Shown piece by piece: positions 34,257 through 42,011 of a stretch of DNA of 64,000 bases. Source of the DNA: Schaalia suimastitidis DSM 15538 (lineage in GTDB: Bacteria; Actinomycetota; Actinomycetes; Actinomycetales; Actinomycetaceae); assembly GCF_000429105.1 (NCBI RefSeq), contig NZ_AUBF01000008.1, positions 112,393 to 176,392 of the forward strand, read 5' to 3'. Positions within the stretch are counted from its first letter, which is position 1; each line of letters opens with the position of its first letter. The notes beneath the pieces are model-generated. The model was given only the letters and a program-made list of their open reading frames with translations, was not told where the DNA came from and searched no databases. Both the position numbers and the translations under genes were made by a program.

Positions 34257-35435
34257 TTAAGCACCCCAACCGGCTGCGTTGCCACCAACGCGTTCGGCAC
34301 GGATACGCTCCAGATACCCTGATTCAAGGAAAGTCTTCATGGGGTCGGCAGGTAAGCCTCGTGCCTGACGCAGTTCGGCCAGCAGCGGACGCACATCCGT
34401 GTTGTAAGCATCCATCAAAATGGCGTTTGCACCCAACACATCGCCCGCGTTCTGCGCTGCCGTCAACGCTTCACGGTCAACGATGAGCGCCTTGGCTGTT
34501 GCCTCTTGCACATTGGTGACTGAACGAATTTGGCCCGGGATTTTCTCTTCCAGGTTGTGGCACTGATCAAGCATGAAGTTCACACCTGAGTCAGCGCGCA
34601 AAACGTCCGCGGCAATAATTTCGTTCATTATGCGGAAGAGTTGGAAGGGGTCGGCTGAACCAACAATGAGGTCATCATCAGCGTAGAAACGGGAGTTGAA
34701 GTCGAAGGCACCCAAGCGGCCCACACGAACCAGCTGGGCGACTATGAACTCGATATTGGTCCCCGGCGCATGATGCCCCGTGTCTAGGACAACTTTGGCG
34801 CGGTCGCCCAAAGCGAGACAGTGGACGAAACTTGTCCCCCAGTCGGGCACGTCAGTGTGGTAGAACGCAGGTTCAAAGAACTTATATTCAAGGACAAGTT
34901 GTTGGTCGTCATCCATTGCCGCATATATTTGCTGCAGAGAGTCAGCCAAGCGATCTTGGCGAGCACGTATCGAGTCTTGACCTGGATAATTTGTCCCGTC
35001 GGCAAGCCAGATTTTCAGTGCGAATGCGCCGGTCGCGCGCATGACGTCGATGCAATCAATGTGGTGGGCGATGGCCTTGTCACGGACACGCTGATCTGCG
35101 TGACATAGTGACCCGAGTTTGTAGTCTTCGTCTTGAAAAACATTGGAGTTAATGGTGCCGATGCTAATGCCTTGACTGTGGGCGTGCGCACGCAGGGCGT
35201 CGTAGTCGTCTACTTTGTCCCAAGGGATGTGGAGGGATACGCGAGGCGTGATGCCTGTAAGCCTGTGGACCTCAGCGACGTCGTCGATTTTTTCAAATGG
35301 ATCGCGCGGGACACCTGGGGTGGTAAATACCCTGAATCGCGTACCCGAGTTTCCGAAAGCCCAGCTGGGCAATTCAATACTTTGTTCGTCCAGCAGACGC
35401 CGCTGGTTGGGGGCCAGACTGTCAAGGGTGACCAT
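34257..35435 (-). CDS. rhaI: L-rhamnose isomerase (Streptomyces/Pseudomonas type)
   Basis: 392-residue TIM-barrel isomerase converting L-rhamnose to L-rhamnulose. It belongs to the xylose-isomerase-like type rather than the E. coli RhaA type: SLHIPWDKVDDY, G-T-I-N-S-N-V-F-Q-D, K-I-W-L-A-D-G-T-N-Y-P-G, E-Y-K-F-F-E-P (metal ligand Glu), D-T-G-H-H-A-P-G and F-D-F-N-S-R-F-Y-A-D-D (metal-binding Asp residues). ATG 35435 has AGGAGAAC upstream. Follows rhaM by 169 bases, which contain no clear extra operator, so it is probably read from the rhaM promoter. Confidence 0.94.
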   Translation of the reverse strand: MVTLDSLAPNQRRLLDEQSIELPSWAFGNSGTRFRVFTTPGVPRDPFEKIDDVAEVHRLTGITPRVSLHIPWDKVDDYDALRAHAHSQGISIGTINSNVFQDEDYKLGSLCHADQRVRDKAIAHHIDCIDVMRATGAFALKIWLADGTNYPGQDSIRARQDRLADSLQQIYAAMDDDQQLVLEYKFFEPAFYHTDVPDWGTSFVHCLALGDRAKVVLDTGHHAPGTNIEFIVAQLVRVGRLGAFDFNSRFYADDDLIVGSADPFQLFRIMNEIIAADVLRADSGVNFMLDQCHNLEEKIPGQIRSVTNVQEATAKALIVDREALTAAQNAGDVLGANAILMDAYNTDVRPLLAELRQARGLPADPMKTFLESGYLERIRAERVGGNAAGWGA

Positions 35436-35604
35436 CGTTGTTCTCCTAGGGGTGATTGACGAGGCGCGGGCAGGGATCGCGCATTATCGAGGGTGATGTG
35501 GGCGAGGATCGGAACATCTGTCCACGAGTTATTAGGGGGTGGTGTGGTAAGGACGATGCAGACATTGCCGCGAAAGACAGGGGCGCTCAGATGCATGCGC
35601 AGCT

Positions 35605-35967
35605 TTACGGCAGGTAGAAATATTGAGGCAGAATATGCGCGTTTCCGCCGCTTGGTTGGACAAAGTATTGCGCCATCTCGGCTTGCCACCTGGTATTGAC
35701 ATCGGTGCGCGCCATGGATTCTTGGGCAGCCTTAACGTCGTCTGATTCAAAGTAGCCAACGACCATGCCGGTATCTGGGTCGAGAAATAGGGAGTAGTTT
35801 CGCCAGCCACAATCGGAGAGAGCTTGACGCATGTCCTCCCAGACATGCTGATGGACCTCGATGTATTCCGCGAGTTTTTCTGGCCGGACGCGAAGGAGAA
35901 AGCAGGCGCGTGTGGATGATGCTTGCGATGTGCTGTTTAGCAGTTCAGATACGGTAGGTGTGCTCAT
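35605..35967 (-). CDS. rhaM: L-rhamnose mutarotase
   Basis: 120-residue ferredoxin-like dimer of the RhaM/YiiL family, which interconverts alpha and beta L-rhamnose. Conserved H-Q-H-V-W-E-D-M, N-Y-S-L-F-L-D and G-Y-F-E. ATG 35967 is preceded by AAGGAGA; in-frame codons up to 36033 overlap the operator and are rejected. First gene of the rhaM-rhaI-rhaB unit. Confidence 0.92.
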   Translation of the reverse strand: MSTPTVSELLNSTSQASSTRACFLLRVRPEKLAEYIEVHQHVWEDMRQALSDCGWRNYSLFLDPDTGMVVGYFESDDVKAAQESMARTDVNTRWQAEMAQYFVQPSGGNAHILPQYFYLP

Positions 35968-36004
35968 CAGCTCTCCTTCATCCTTGAGTGGAAGCGATGG
36001 TTTT

Positions 36005-36033
36005 AGCATAGCGCTGAATCGTTTCATTTGCAA
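36005..36033 (-). promoter_or_regulatory. Promoter and LacI-type operator of rhaM-rhaI-rhaB
   Basis: On the minus strand: -35 TTGCAA (36033-36028), exactly 17 bases, -10 TATGCT (36010-36005). The spacer holds the dyad TGAAACGATTCA (36026-36015). A repressor bound between the -35 and -10 would block polymerase directly. Confidence 0.8.
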
Positions 36034-36057
36034 TGGGGTAGCGTATTTTTCAATGGC

Positions 36058-36098
36058 AAAGGGGCGGCCGATGACACTCGATCACCGACCGCCCCTTT
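36058..36098 (-). terminator. Long hairpin terminator of the rhamnose importer operon
   Basis: Six bases past the binding-protein stop. The minus-strand stem is 17 pairs, AAAGGGGCGGTCGGTGA against TCATCGGCCGCCCCTTT, including two G-U pairs, with loop TCGAGTG. The trailing T-run is short. Confidence 0.75.
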
Positions 36099-36103
36099 AT
36101 CTG

Positions 36104-37180
36104 TCAGAAGTCGTAGTTGTCAATATTGTCTGCATTGAAGCGGACAGGATCGCCAACAACGACGATGCCACCTTCTTCAATGGTGCGTTCACCCAGTTCA
36201 CCTGCGGTGAAGCTTTCACCCACGGCGCCGGTGATGACACCTGAGTGCAGCGCAGCTCCTGCGTAGGCTGCGACGTACCCCAACTGAGCTGGATCCCATA
36301 GTGCAAATTCCGTAACTGTTCCATCTTTAACGAAAGAACGCATTTCATTGGGTAGGCCCAGACCGGTCAGTACCACTTTCCCCTTGTATTCTGAGGTCGA
36401 CAGGTAACGAGCTGTTGCGGCTATACCAACGGTTGTTGGCGAGACAATCGCATCGAGCTCAGGGTACTGCTGAAGCAGCCCCTGCGCTTCCTGGAAGGAC
36501 TTGGTGTCATCGTCATCGCCGTAGACCTTGGTGACAATATTGATCTTGGAGTACTTGTCATTAGAGGCAATTTCGTCCTCCATGAACTTTATCCACGCAT
36601 TTTGATTGGCTGCTGTCGCTGTTGCTGACAGTATGGCAATATCACCTTGGCCACCGATCTGCTCATGCACCATTTCCAGCATGGTGATAGCAACCTGCTT
36701 GGATTCCACCTGATTAATAAAGACGTCACGGCAGTCAGCTGATGCGTCAGAGTCGAAGGTCACCACCTTCGTGCCAGCATCACGGGCTTCTTTCAGTGCC
36801 GGACACACGGCATCGGGGTCATTGGCTGCAATCACCAGAACATTGGTGCCTGCCTGCACTTCAGCATTAATGAAGGACACCTGTGACGAGGAGGATGCTT
36901 CGAGCGGGCCGACGATATTGGCCTCGGCAAATCCAAGTTCCTTGGCGCCTGCCTCACCACCACCGAGCATCACATCAGAGAAGGGGTTGTTGAGCTGTTT
37001 CGGAATGAACGTAATCGTGGCATCTGCAACGTCGATGGTGGCAGCGCTGCTGGCGCCATCACTGCTCGTCGTCTCAGTGGTGTTCGCAGTGTCACTGCTT
37101 CCTGAGCAAGCTGATAGCGCCATTGCAGCGGTGACAGTGACGACACCGAGGGCGGTTATGCCTCGTGTTGAGCGGGACAT
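36104..37180 (-). CDS. rhaS: Rhamnose ABC importer substrate-binding lipoprotein
   Basis: 358 residues. Lipobox A-L-S-A-C at about 21-25, a Ser/Thr linker, then a periplasmic-binding-protein-type-1 fold with I-T-F-I-P-K-Q-L-N-N-P-F-S near 55 and V-V-T-F-D-S-D-A near 140, like RhaS/LsrB/RbsB. RhaS naming follows the Rhizobium rhamnose importer, not the E. coli regulator. Last gene of the four-gene importer operon. ATG 37180 has AAAGGAAG. The rhamnose assignment comes from the gene neighbourhood; an AI-2-like ligand is possible for the fold. Confidence 0.88.
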   Translation of the reverse strand: MSRSTRGITALGVVTVTAAMALSACSGSSDTANTTETTSSDGASSAATIDVADATITFIPKQLNNPFSDVMLGGGEAGAKELGFAEANIVGPLEASSSSQVSFINAEVQAGTNVLVIAANDPDAVCPALKEARDAGTKVVTFDSDASADCRDVFINQVESKQVAITMLEMVHEQIGGQGDIAILSATATAANQNAWIKFMEDEIASNDKYSKINIVTKVYGDDDDTKSFQEAQGLLQQYPELDAIVSPTTVGIAATARYLSTSEYKGKVVLTGLGLPNEMRSFVKDGTVTEFALWDPAQLGYVAAYAGAALHSGVITGAVGESFTAGELGERTIEEGGIVVVGDPVRFNADNIDNYDF

Positions 37181-37200
37181 CGTTGTCTTCCTTTCTGGCG

Positions 37201-38223
37201 TTATGCGCCAATTGTGTGGGGGGTTGCCGGTTGGGTCGTCACCTTTCGTTGATTGCGGTGACGCCAGTTGTTAAAGGCCGAGGCCACCGACGGGGCAACG
37301 ACCGATGCGATAAGGAGCAGACCAGTGATGGTCACAAGGACCACCTCTGGCACACGGTTAAGACGCAGAGCGTAGTTGATCACGCCGACCGTCATCACGC
37401 CGCAGACAGAGCCCCAAATGGACCCCTTGCCGCCAAAGACAGAAACGCCACCAAAAACCACCGCAGCGATGACGGTGAGTTCAAGGCCTTCGACGTTGTC
37501 TGATTTTGCCGCTGAATAGCGCAGCGTCCAATAGATACCTGCGATAGCAGCCATCAGGCCAGACAGGATCAGTGCGATACTGCGTGAACGCTGCGTGTGA
37601 ATCCCAACGAATGCTGCCGCTTCCCGTGAGGATCCCAATGCGAAAAGACCGCGACCATAAGGAGTTTTGTGTAGCAGTAGCCAGAAGAATATGACGATGA
37701 GCACCAGAGGGAGCCCGATGTAGGGGATCCCAGTAGTTCCAAATTTGCCTGTGACCAGTGCGGTAGCCCATTCGGGGAATGCCGAGATGGATTGGTCTCC
37801 AATAACCACTAAAGCGAGGCCACGATAGAGCGCCAAGGTACCGATGGTGACGGCAAGCGCAGGCAGACCTACCCATGTAGTCATCAGTGCATTGAATGTG
37901 CCGCAGGCGATGCCAATGAGTAGGCACACAATGATGGTGAGAGCAAATGGCATGCCGCTACTGACCATTACACCCATTGCAGCACTGACCAATCCAGCGG
38001 TAGAGGCCACCGAGAGGTCGATATCTGCGCAGATCATTACCAGCGTCATAGGTAAGGCCATCAGCAAGATGGCGGCAATATCCAAGACAAGGTAGGTCAG
38101 GGTCCGCGGTTGAGTGAACCGCGGGACGAGAACGGCCGCAATGATGACGACCGCAAGCAGAATCATGGTCATCTTCGCGTCACGTGATGCGACAAGTCGC
38201 CCTAATGTTGCACCACTACTCAT
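37201..38223 (-). CDS. rhaQ: Rhamnose ABC importer permease (second)
   Basis: 340 residues, BPD_transp_2 (RbsC/LsrC-like) with eight to ten spans. Contains D-I-D-L-S-V-A-S-T-A-G-L-V and the EAA-like loop A-L-G-S-S-R-E-A-A-A-F-V-G-I. ATGA overlap with the preceding permease gene; ends in a basic cytoplasmic tail. Confidence 0.88.
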   Translation of the reverse strand: MSSGATLGRLVASRDAKMTMILLAVVIIAAVLVPRFTQPRTLTYLVLDIAAILLMALPMTLVMICADIDLSVASTAGLVSAAMGVMVSSGMPFALTIIVCLLIGIACGTFNALMTTWVGLPALAVTIGTLALYRGLALVVIGDQSISAFPEWATALVTGKFGTTGIPYIGLPLVLIVIFFWLLLHKTPYGRGLFALGSSREAAAFVGIHTQRSRSIALILSGLMAAIAGIYWTLRYSAAKSDNVEGLELTVIAAVVFGGVSVFGGKGSIWGSVCGVMTVGVINYALRLNRVPEVVLVTITGLLLIASVVAPSVASAFNNWRHRNQRKVTTQPATPHTIGA

Positions 38224-39230
38224 GCTGCAGCTCCCTTCTTCCGCAGAGCTTCTTGGCGGCGAATGGTCGACACACGGTCGATAACAATGGCGACGATAAT
38301 GAGAGCGCCCACCATGGCTTTTTGCCAGAATTTGTCGACTCCGAGCGCCGTCAACGCCGATGTAATGGTGTTGAGAAGCAATGCTCCGATGGCGGCGCCA
38401 TAGGCGATACCGACACCGCCAGTAATTGCCACACCGCCAACGACGCAGGCGGCGACGATATCAAGTTCCATGCCACTACCGGTGGTGGCGCCTACTGAAT
38501 TAAAACGCGAGGCGTAAAGGACGCCTCCTAGGCCAACAAGAGCGCCGTTGACTACGAAGGCTGTAAAGACTCGGCGTCCCACGGGAATACCGTAGACGGC
38601 AGCAGCATCACGATCGGAACCAATGGCGTAGAGGTCACGGCCAGAGCGCGCATAACGCTGGTAGAGTGATACAAGGATCACGACAAATACGGCCAATGCA
38701 GTCAGGACCGGGAAACCAAAGAAGGTGGCCACGCCCATGTCACCGAAGGCTTGGGGCCGGTCGCCAGCGAAATACTGTGTAGAACCCGCCCACCAGTTAA
38801 GGAAGCCTCTGAAGGCATACAGGGTTCCCAAGGTAATGACCATCGCTGGCACTTTTGCTTTGGTGACGAGTATGCCGTTGATACTGCCCAGCAACGCCCC
38901 CAATAGGGTGCCTGCCACGAAGACCACCACGATGGGAATATCTGGGTATTGCGCAAAGAGCACGCCCGTGAAGAATGCTGAGCATCCCAGGATTGAACCG
39001 ACTGACAGGTCGACACCCTCTGAGGAAATGATGAGGGATTGCCCTGCGGCCATCAGCATGGCGATGGTGGCATTGAGGAAGAGATCCTTCACCCCTTGTG
39101 GGGTGAGGAATCGTGGGTTGATTGCCCAGGTAATAATGACCAATGCAAGCAGAGCAACAAATACCGGCATTTCTCGTGCGCTCAAAATTGCGCGCAGCCG
39201 CGAATGGCTCTGCGAAAGACTTTTTGTCAT
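38220..39230 (-). CDS. rhaP: Rhamnose ABC importer permease (first)
   Basis: 336 residues, BPD_transp_2 family. Has G-V-D-L-S-V-G-S-I-L-G, the family's membrane-entry signature, and A-I-G-S-D-R-D-A-A-A-V-Y-G-I in the coupling loop. ATG 39230 overlaps the stop of the ATPase gene (ATGA). Heterodimer partner of the permease encoded next. Confidence 0.88.
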   Translation of the reverse strand: MTKSLSQSHSRLRAILSAREMPVFVALLALVIITWAINPRFLTPQGVKDLFLNATIAMLMAAGQSLIISSEGVDLSVGSILGCSAFFTGVLFAQYPDIPIVVVFVAGTLLGALLGSINGILVTKAKVPAMVITLGTLYAFRGFLNWWAGSTQYFAGDRPQAFGDMGVATFFGFPVLTALAVFVVILVSLYQRYARSGRDLYAIGSDRDAAAVYGIPVGRRVFTAFVVNGALVGLGGVLYASRFNSVGATTGSGMELDIVAACVVGGVAITGGVGIAYGAAIGALLLNTITSALTALGVDKFWQKAMVGALIIVAIVIDRVSTIRRQEALRKKGAAA

Positions 39231-40741
39231 GATGCCGCCTTTGAGTGGTCGGTGGCCGCAACCATAATGGCCTCGGCATTGGCCTGCTCTCGGGTGAATT
39301 CACCCGTAAGGCGCCCTTCACACATCACGAGGACACGATCAGCCATCCCTAGTACCTCGGGTAATTCAGAAGAAATCATGACGATGCCGACGCCTCGTTT
39401 GGCAAGGACTCCCAGTAGTCGGTGTACCTCTGCTTTCGTCCCCACATCGATGCCTCGGGTGGGTTCGTCGACGATGAGGATCCGAGGGTCGGTCGCTAGC
39501 CATTTGGCGAGGACAACCTTTTGTTGATTGCCACCTGACAAGGTTGAGACGGCATGGTGCATCGTCGCGGTTTTCACCTCAAGGTTGCGCGCCCATTCGG
39601 TGGCAAGGCTTTCTTCCTCTTTGGAGCTAATCAACCCAAAGTGTGCCAGTTGGTGACGCAATGTCAGTGCGGTATTGCGCAGGACTGACATCTCCATGAC
39701 GAGGCCTTGTCTGCGTCGGTCCTCGGGAACAAATGCGAGGCCTCGGGCAATGGTGGCGGCCGTATTCCCAAGGGGCAGATCGGAGCCGAGGGCCCAGATG
39801 CTACCAGCATCGACGGTATCAATACCCATAATGGCTCGTGCAACCTCTGAACGTCCTGCTCCGACAAGCCCCGCCAAGGCAACGATTTCACCAGCGCGCA
39901 CATCGAAGGTAATGTCGTGAAAGACGCCTGTGCGGGTCAGACCTTTGACGCGTAATACTGGCTCACCTATCTCAACCTCAACTTTTGGAAAGAGCTGATC
40001 GACATCGCGTCCCACCATGTCGCGCACCAATTCGGCGTGGGTGGTTTCAGCCAACATCCGGGTGGAAACATACCGCCCATCGCGCATGATGGTGATGCGG
40101 TCGCATAGGTCGAAGATTTCTTCCATGCGATGCGAGATAAACATCAGCGCAGCGCCTTGATCGCGTAGGGTGCGTGCGATAGCGAAGAGGCGCTCCACCT
40201 CGTGCCCAGAAAGTGCGGCCGTAGGTTCGTCCATAATGAGCACATTGGCATCTAGGGAGATGGCTTTTGCAATTTCCAGGATCTGCTGATCGGCAATAGA
40301 CAGACCTTCAGCCGCGCGCGATGGATCAATATCTACCTCAAGGCGCTCAAAGAGTGTTTGGGCGTCACGCCGCATCTTCGCGTGGTCGATCATGCCGAAT
40401 CGACCACGGGGCTGGCGACCAATATAGATATTTTCTGCAACACTCAGGTCCGGGAATAACGTGGGCTCCTGGTAGATCACCGAGATCCCTGCAGCTTTTG
40501 ATTCGGCAGGGCTAGCGAATTTTGCGGGCTTTCCGCCAACAAGGAACTCACCGGAGTCTGGGCGATGAAGACCGGCCAGCACCTTCACCAATGTGGATTT
40601 ACCTGCACCATTTTCTCCTGCGAGTGCATGGATTTCACCGGGATATAGGTCGATACATCCATCTGCCATCGCAACAACAGGTCCGAAGGTTTTGACCGCA
40701 TGTTGTAAAGACACCAGTGGCACGGTTTGTGATGTTGGCAC
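39227..40741 (-). CDS. rhaT: Rhamnose ABC importer ATPase, double domain
   Basis: 504 residues with two fused ABC domains, the RbsA/RhaT/LsrA architecture. Domain 1: GENGAGKST and a signature LSIADQQILEIAKA. Domain 2: G-L-V-G-A-G-R-S-E (degenerate Walker A, typical of the family) and LSGGNQQKVVLAKW. GTG 40741 is the start: AGGAGGTGA stands 5 bases before it, while the upstream ATG at 40780 lies inside the operator. First gene of the importer operon. Named after Rhizobium RhaT, not the E. coli symporter. Confidence 0.9.
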   Translation of the reverse strand: MPTSQTVPLVSLQHAVKTFGPVVAMADGCIDLYPGEIHALAGENGAGKSTLVKVLAGLHRPDSGEFLVGGKPAKFASPAESKAAGISVIYQEPTLFPDLSVAENIYIGRQPRGRFGMIDHAKMRRDAQTLFERLEVDIDPSRAAEGLSIADQQILEIAKAISLDANVLIMDEPTAALSGHEVERLFAIARTLRDQGAALMFISHRMEEIFDLCDRITIMRDGRYVSTRMLAETTHAELVRDMVGRDVDQLFPKVEVEIGEPVLRVKGLTRTGVFHDITFDVRAGEIVALAGLVGAGRSEVARAIMGIDTVDAGSIWALGSDLPLGNTAATIARGLAFVPEDRRRQGLVMEMSVLRNTALTLRHQLAHFGLISSKEEESLATEWARNLEVKTATMHHAVSTLSGGNQQKVVLAKWLATDPRILIVDEPTRGIDVGTKAEVHRLLGVLAKRGVGIVMISSELPEVLGMADRVLVMCEGRLTGEFTREQANAEAIMVAATDHSKAAS

Positions 40742-40767
40742 GAAGTCACCTCCTCCTCTTTGAGGGC

Positions 40768-40818
40768 TGAAACGATTCATTAAAACGTATCATCGCGTAA
40801 ATGTGACCACATTGTCAA
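40768..40818 (-). promoter_or_regulatory. Promoter and LacI-type operator of the rhamnose importer operon
   Basis: Minus strand: -35 TTGACA (40818-40813), -10 GATGAT (40794-40789) after an 18-base spacer, then the dyad TGAATCGTTTCA (40779-40768) just downstream, over the start of transcription. Same dyad as at the aldolase and rhaM promoters. Confidence 0.75.
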
Positions 40819-40828
40819 TCCGCATCAC

Positions 40829-40841
40829 ATAACGATTCGAT
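40829..40841. promoter_or_regulatory. Possible second, weaker operator between rhaT and the LacI gene
   Basis: ATAACGATTCGAT shares the AACGATTC core of the dyad but not its outer bases. Placed between the divergent importer operon and the regulator gene, it could mediate autoregulation or looping. Confidence 0.4.
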
Positions 40842-40952
40842 GCCAATATGCAGACCAAACACATAAGCAACACCTGCTCGTCAACAAACTGCGCATATTT
40901 GCGTAATCCCGACGGTATCTATCAACAATCCTGCGCCCACTATGATGGGCGC

Positions 40953-42011
40953 ATGAATACCGCGAGCCGTCCACCCAGCGTCAAAGATGTCGCCAGCCAC
41001 GCCCACGTCAGCGTCGGCACGGTGTCGAACGTTATTAACGGACGGGGTACGGTGCGTCCCGAAATCCGCGAGCGCGTCGAGACTGCCATACGCGACCTCG
41101 GCTACGTTCCCAACCCAACCGCACAAGCGCTACGTCGCGGCACCTCCCCACTGGTCGGGGTTGCCGTCTACGATCTGACGAACCCGTTCTTTATGGAGGC
41201 CGCCGCAGGTATGGACAGGCGCCTTACCGAGGGCGGGTGCATTATGGCGCTGTCAGCAACGCAGGCCGAGGCGCAGGCTGAGGCCCAGCTCCTGCGCACC
41301 CTGGCAGGACAGGCAGTGCGCGGCATTCTCCTGTCCCCTGTCGACGCCTCGTTGAAGATCGCGCGCGAATTAGTTGAGCGCGGCATCCCGGTAGTGCTCT
41401 TTGATTTCCCTGCCGACGACACCTCGATTCCTTCAGTTGCTGTAGACGACCACGCTGGTGCACGACTTGCACTCAATCACCTGATGGAACTGGGACATCG
41501 CCGCATCGGTTTCCTCAACGGCCCCGCGCGCATTCGACAAGCACGCGATCGTGAGGCAGGCACACGTGAAGCAGTCCTTGCCTTCAACGCCCAACGCGAT
41601 ACAGATGACCAGGTGGCGTTATCGGTCTACGAATGTGAAGCCTTCACAGTCCACGCCTCCATGTCACTCATGCGACAACTCATTGACAACTGCGCCCGCG
41701 ACAGCATGGACACGCTACCCACTGCCTTTTTCTGCGCCAACGACCTGATTGCTATTGGCGCGGTGTCAGCACTGCGCGATGCTGGACTACGGGTGCCACA
41801 TGACGTATCAATCGTCGGATTCGACGATATTCCCCTGGCCAAGCAGATGGCCGTACCGCTCACCACAGTGCATCAACCCATGGATGAATTAGGGTGGGCC
41901 GCCGCCGACCTTCTCCTGAACGGGGACATTCACGCAAGCGAGGCGGCTTCACATCGGCGCTTTGTGCCCGATCTTGTGATACGCGCTTCGACGGCGGCGC
42001 CAACCCTTTAG
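40953..42011 (+). CDS. LacI-family regulator of the rhamnose genes
   Basis: 352 residues from ATG 40953. Helix-turn-helix at 8-29 (V-K-D-V-A-S-H-A-H-V-S-V-G-T-V-S-N-V-I-N) and hinge helix P-T-A-Q-A-L-R-R near 54, then a sugar-binding domain with F-C-A-N-D-L-I-A-I-G and G-F-D-D-I-P-L-A. Divergent from the importer operon; the inferred operator is TGAAWCGWTTCA. The effector is expected to be L-rhamnose, L-rhamnulose or its phosphate. Overlaps the convergent kinase gene by four bases. Confidence 0.9.
   Translation: MNTASRPPSVKDVASHAHVSVGTVSNVINGRGTVRPEIRERVETAIRDLGYVPNPTAQALRRGTSPLVGVAVYDLTNPFFMEAAAGMDRRLTEGGCIMALSATQAEAQAEAQLLRTLAGQAVRGILLSPVDASLKIARELVERGIPVVLFDFPADDTSIPSVAVDDHAGARLALNHLMELGHRRIGFLNGPARIRQARDREAGTREAVLAFNAQRDTDDQVALSVYECEAFTVHASMSLMRQLIDNCARDSMDTLPTAFFCANDLIAIGAVSALRDAGLRVPHDVSIVGFDDIPLAKQMAVPLTTVHQPMDELGWAAADLLLNGDIHASEAASHRRFVPDLVIRASTAAPTL

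Noticed and set aside
40742..40780. ATG 40780 as start of the importer ATPase
   Set aside because: It lies within the operator dyad; GTG 40741 has a strong AGGAGGTGA and starts the conserved sequence.
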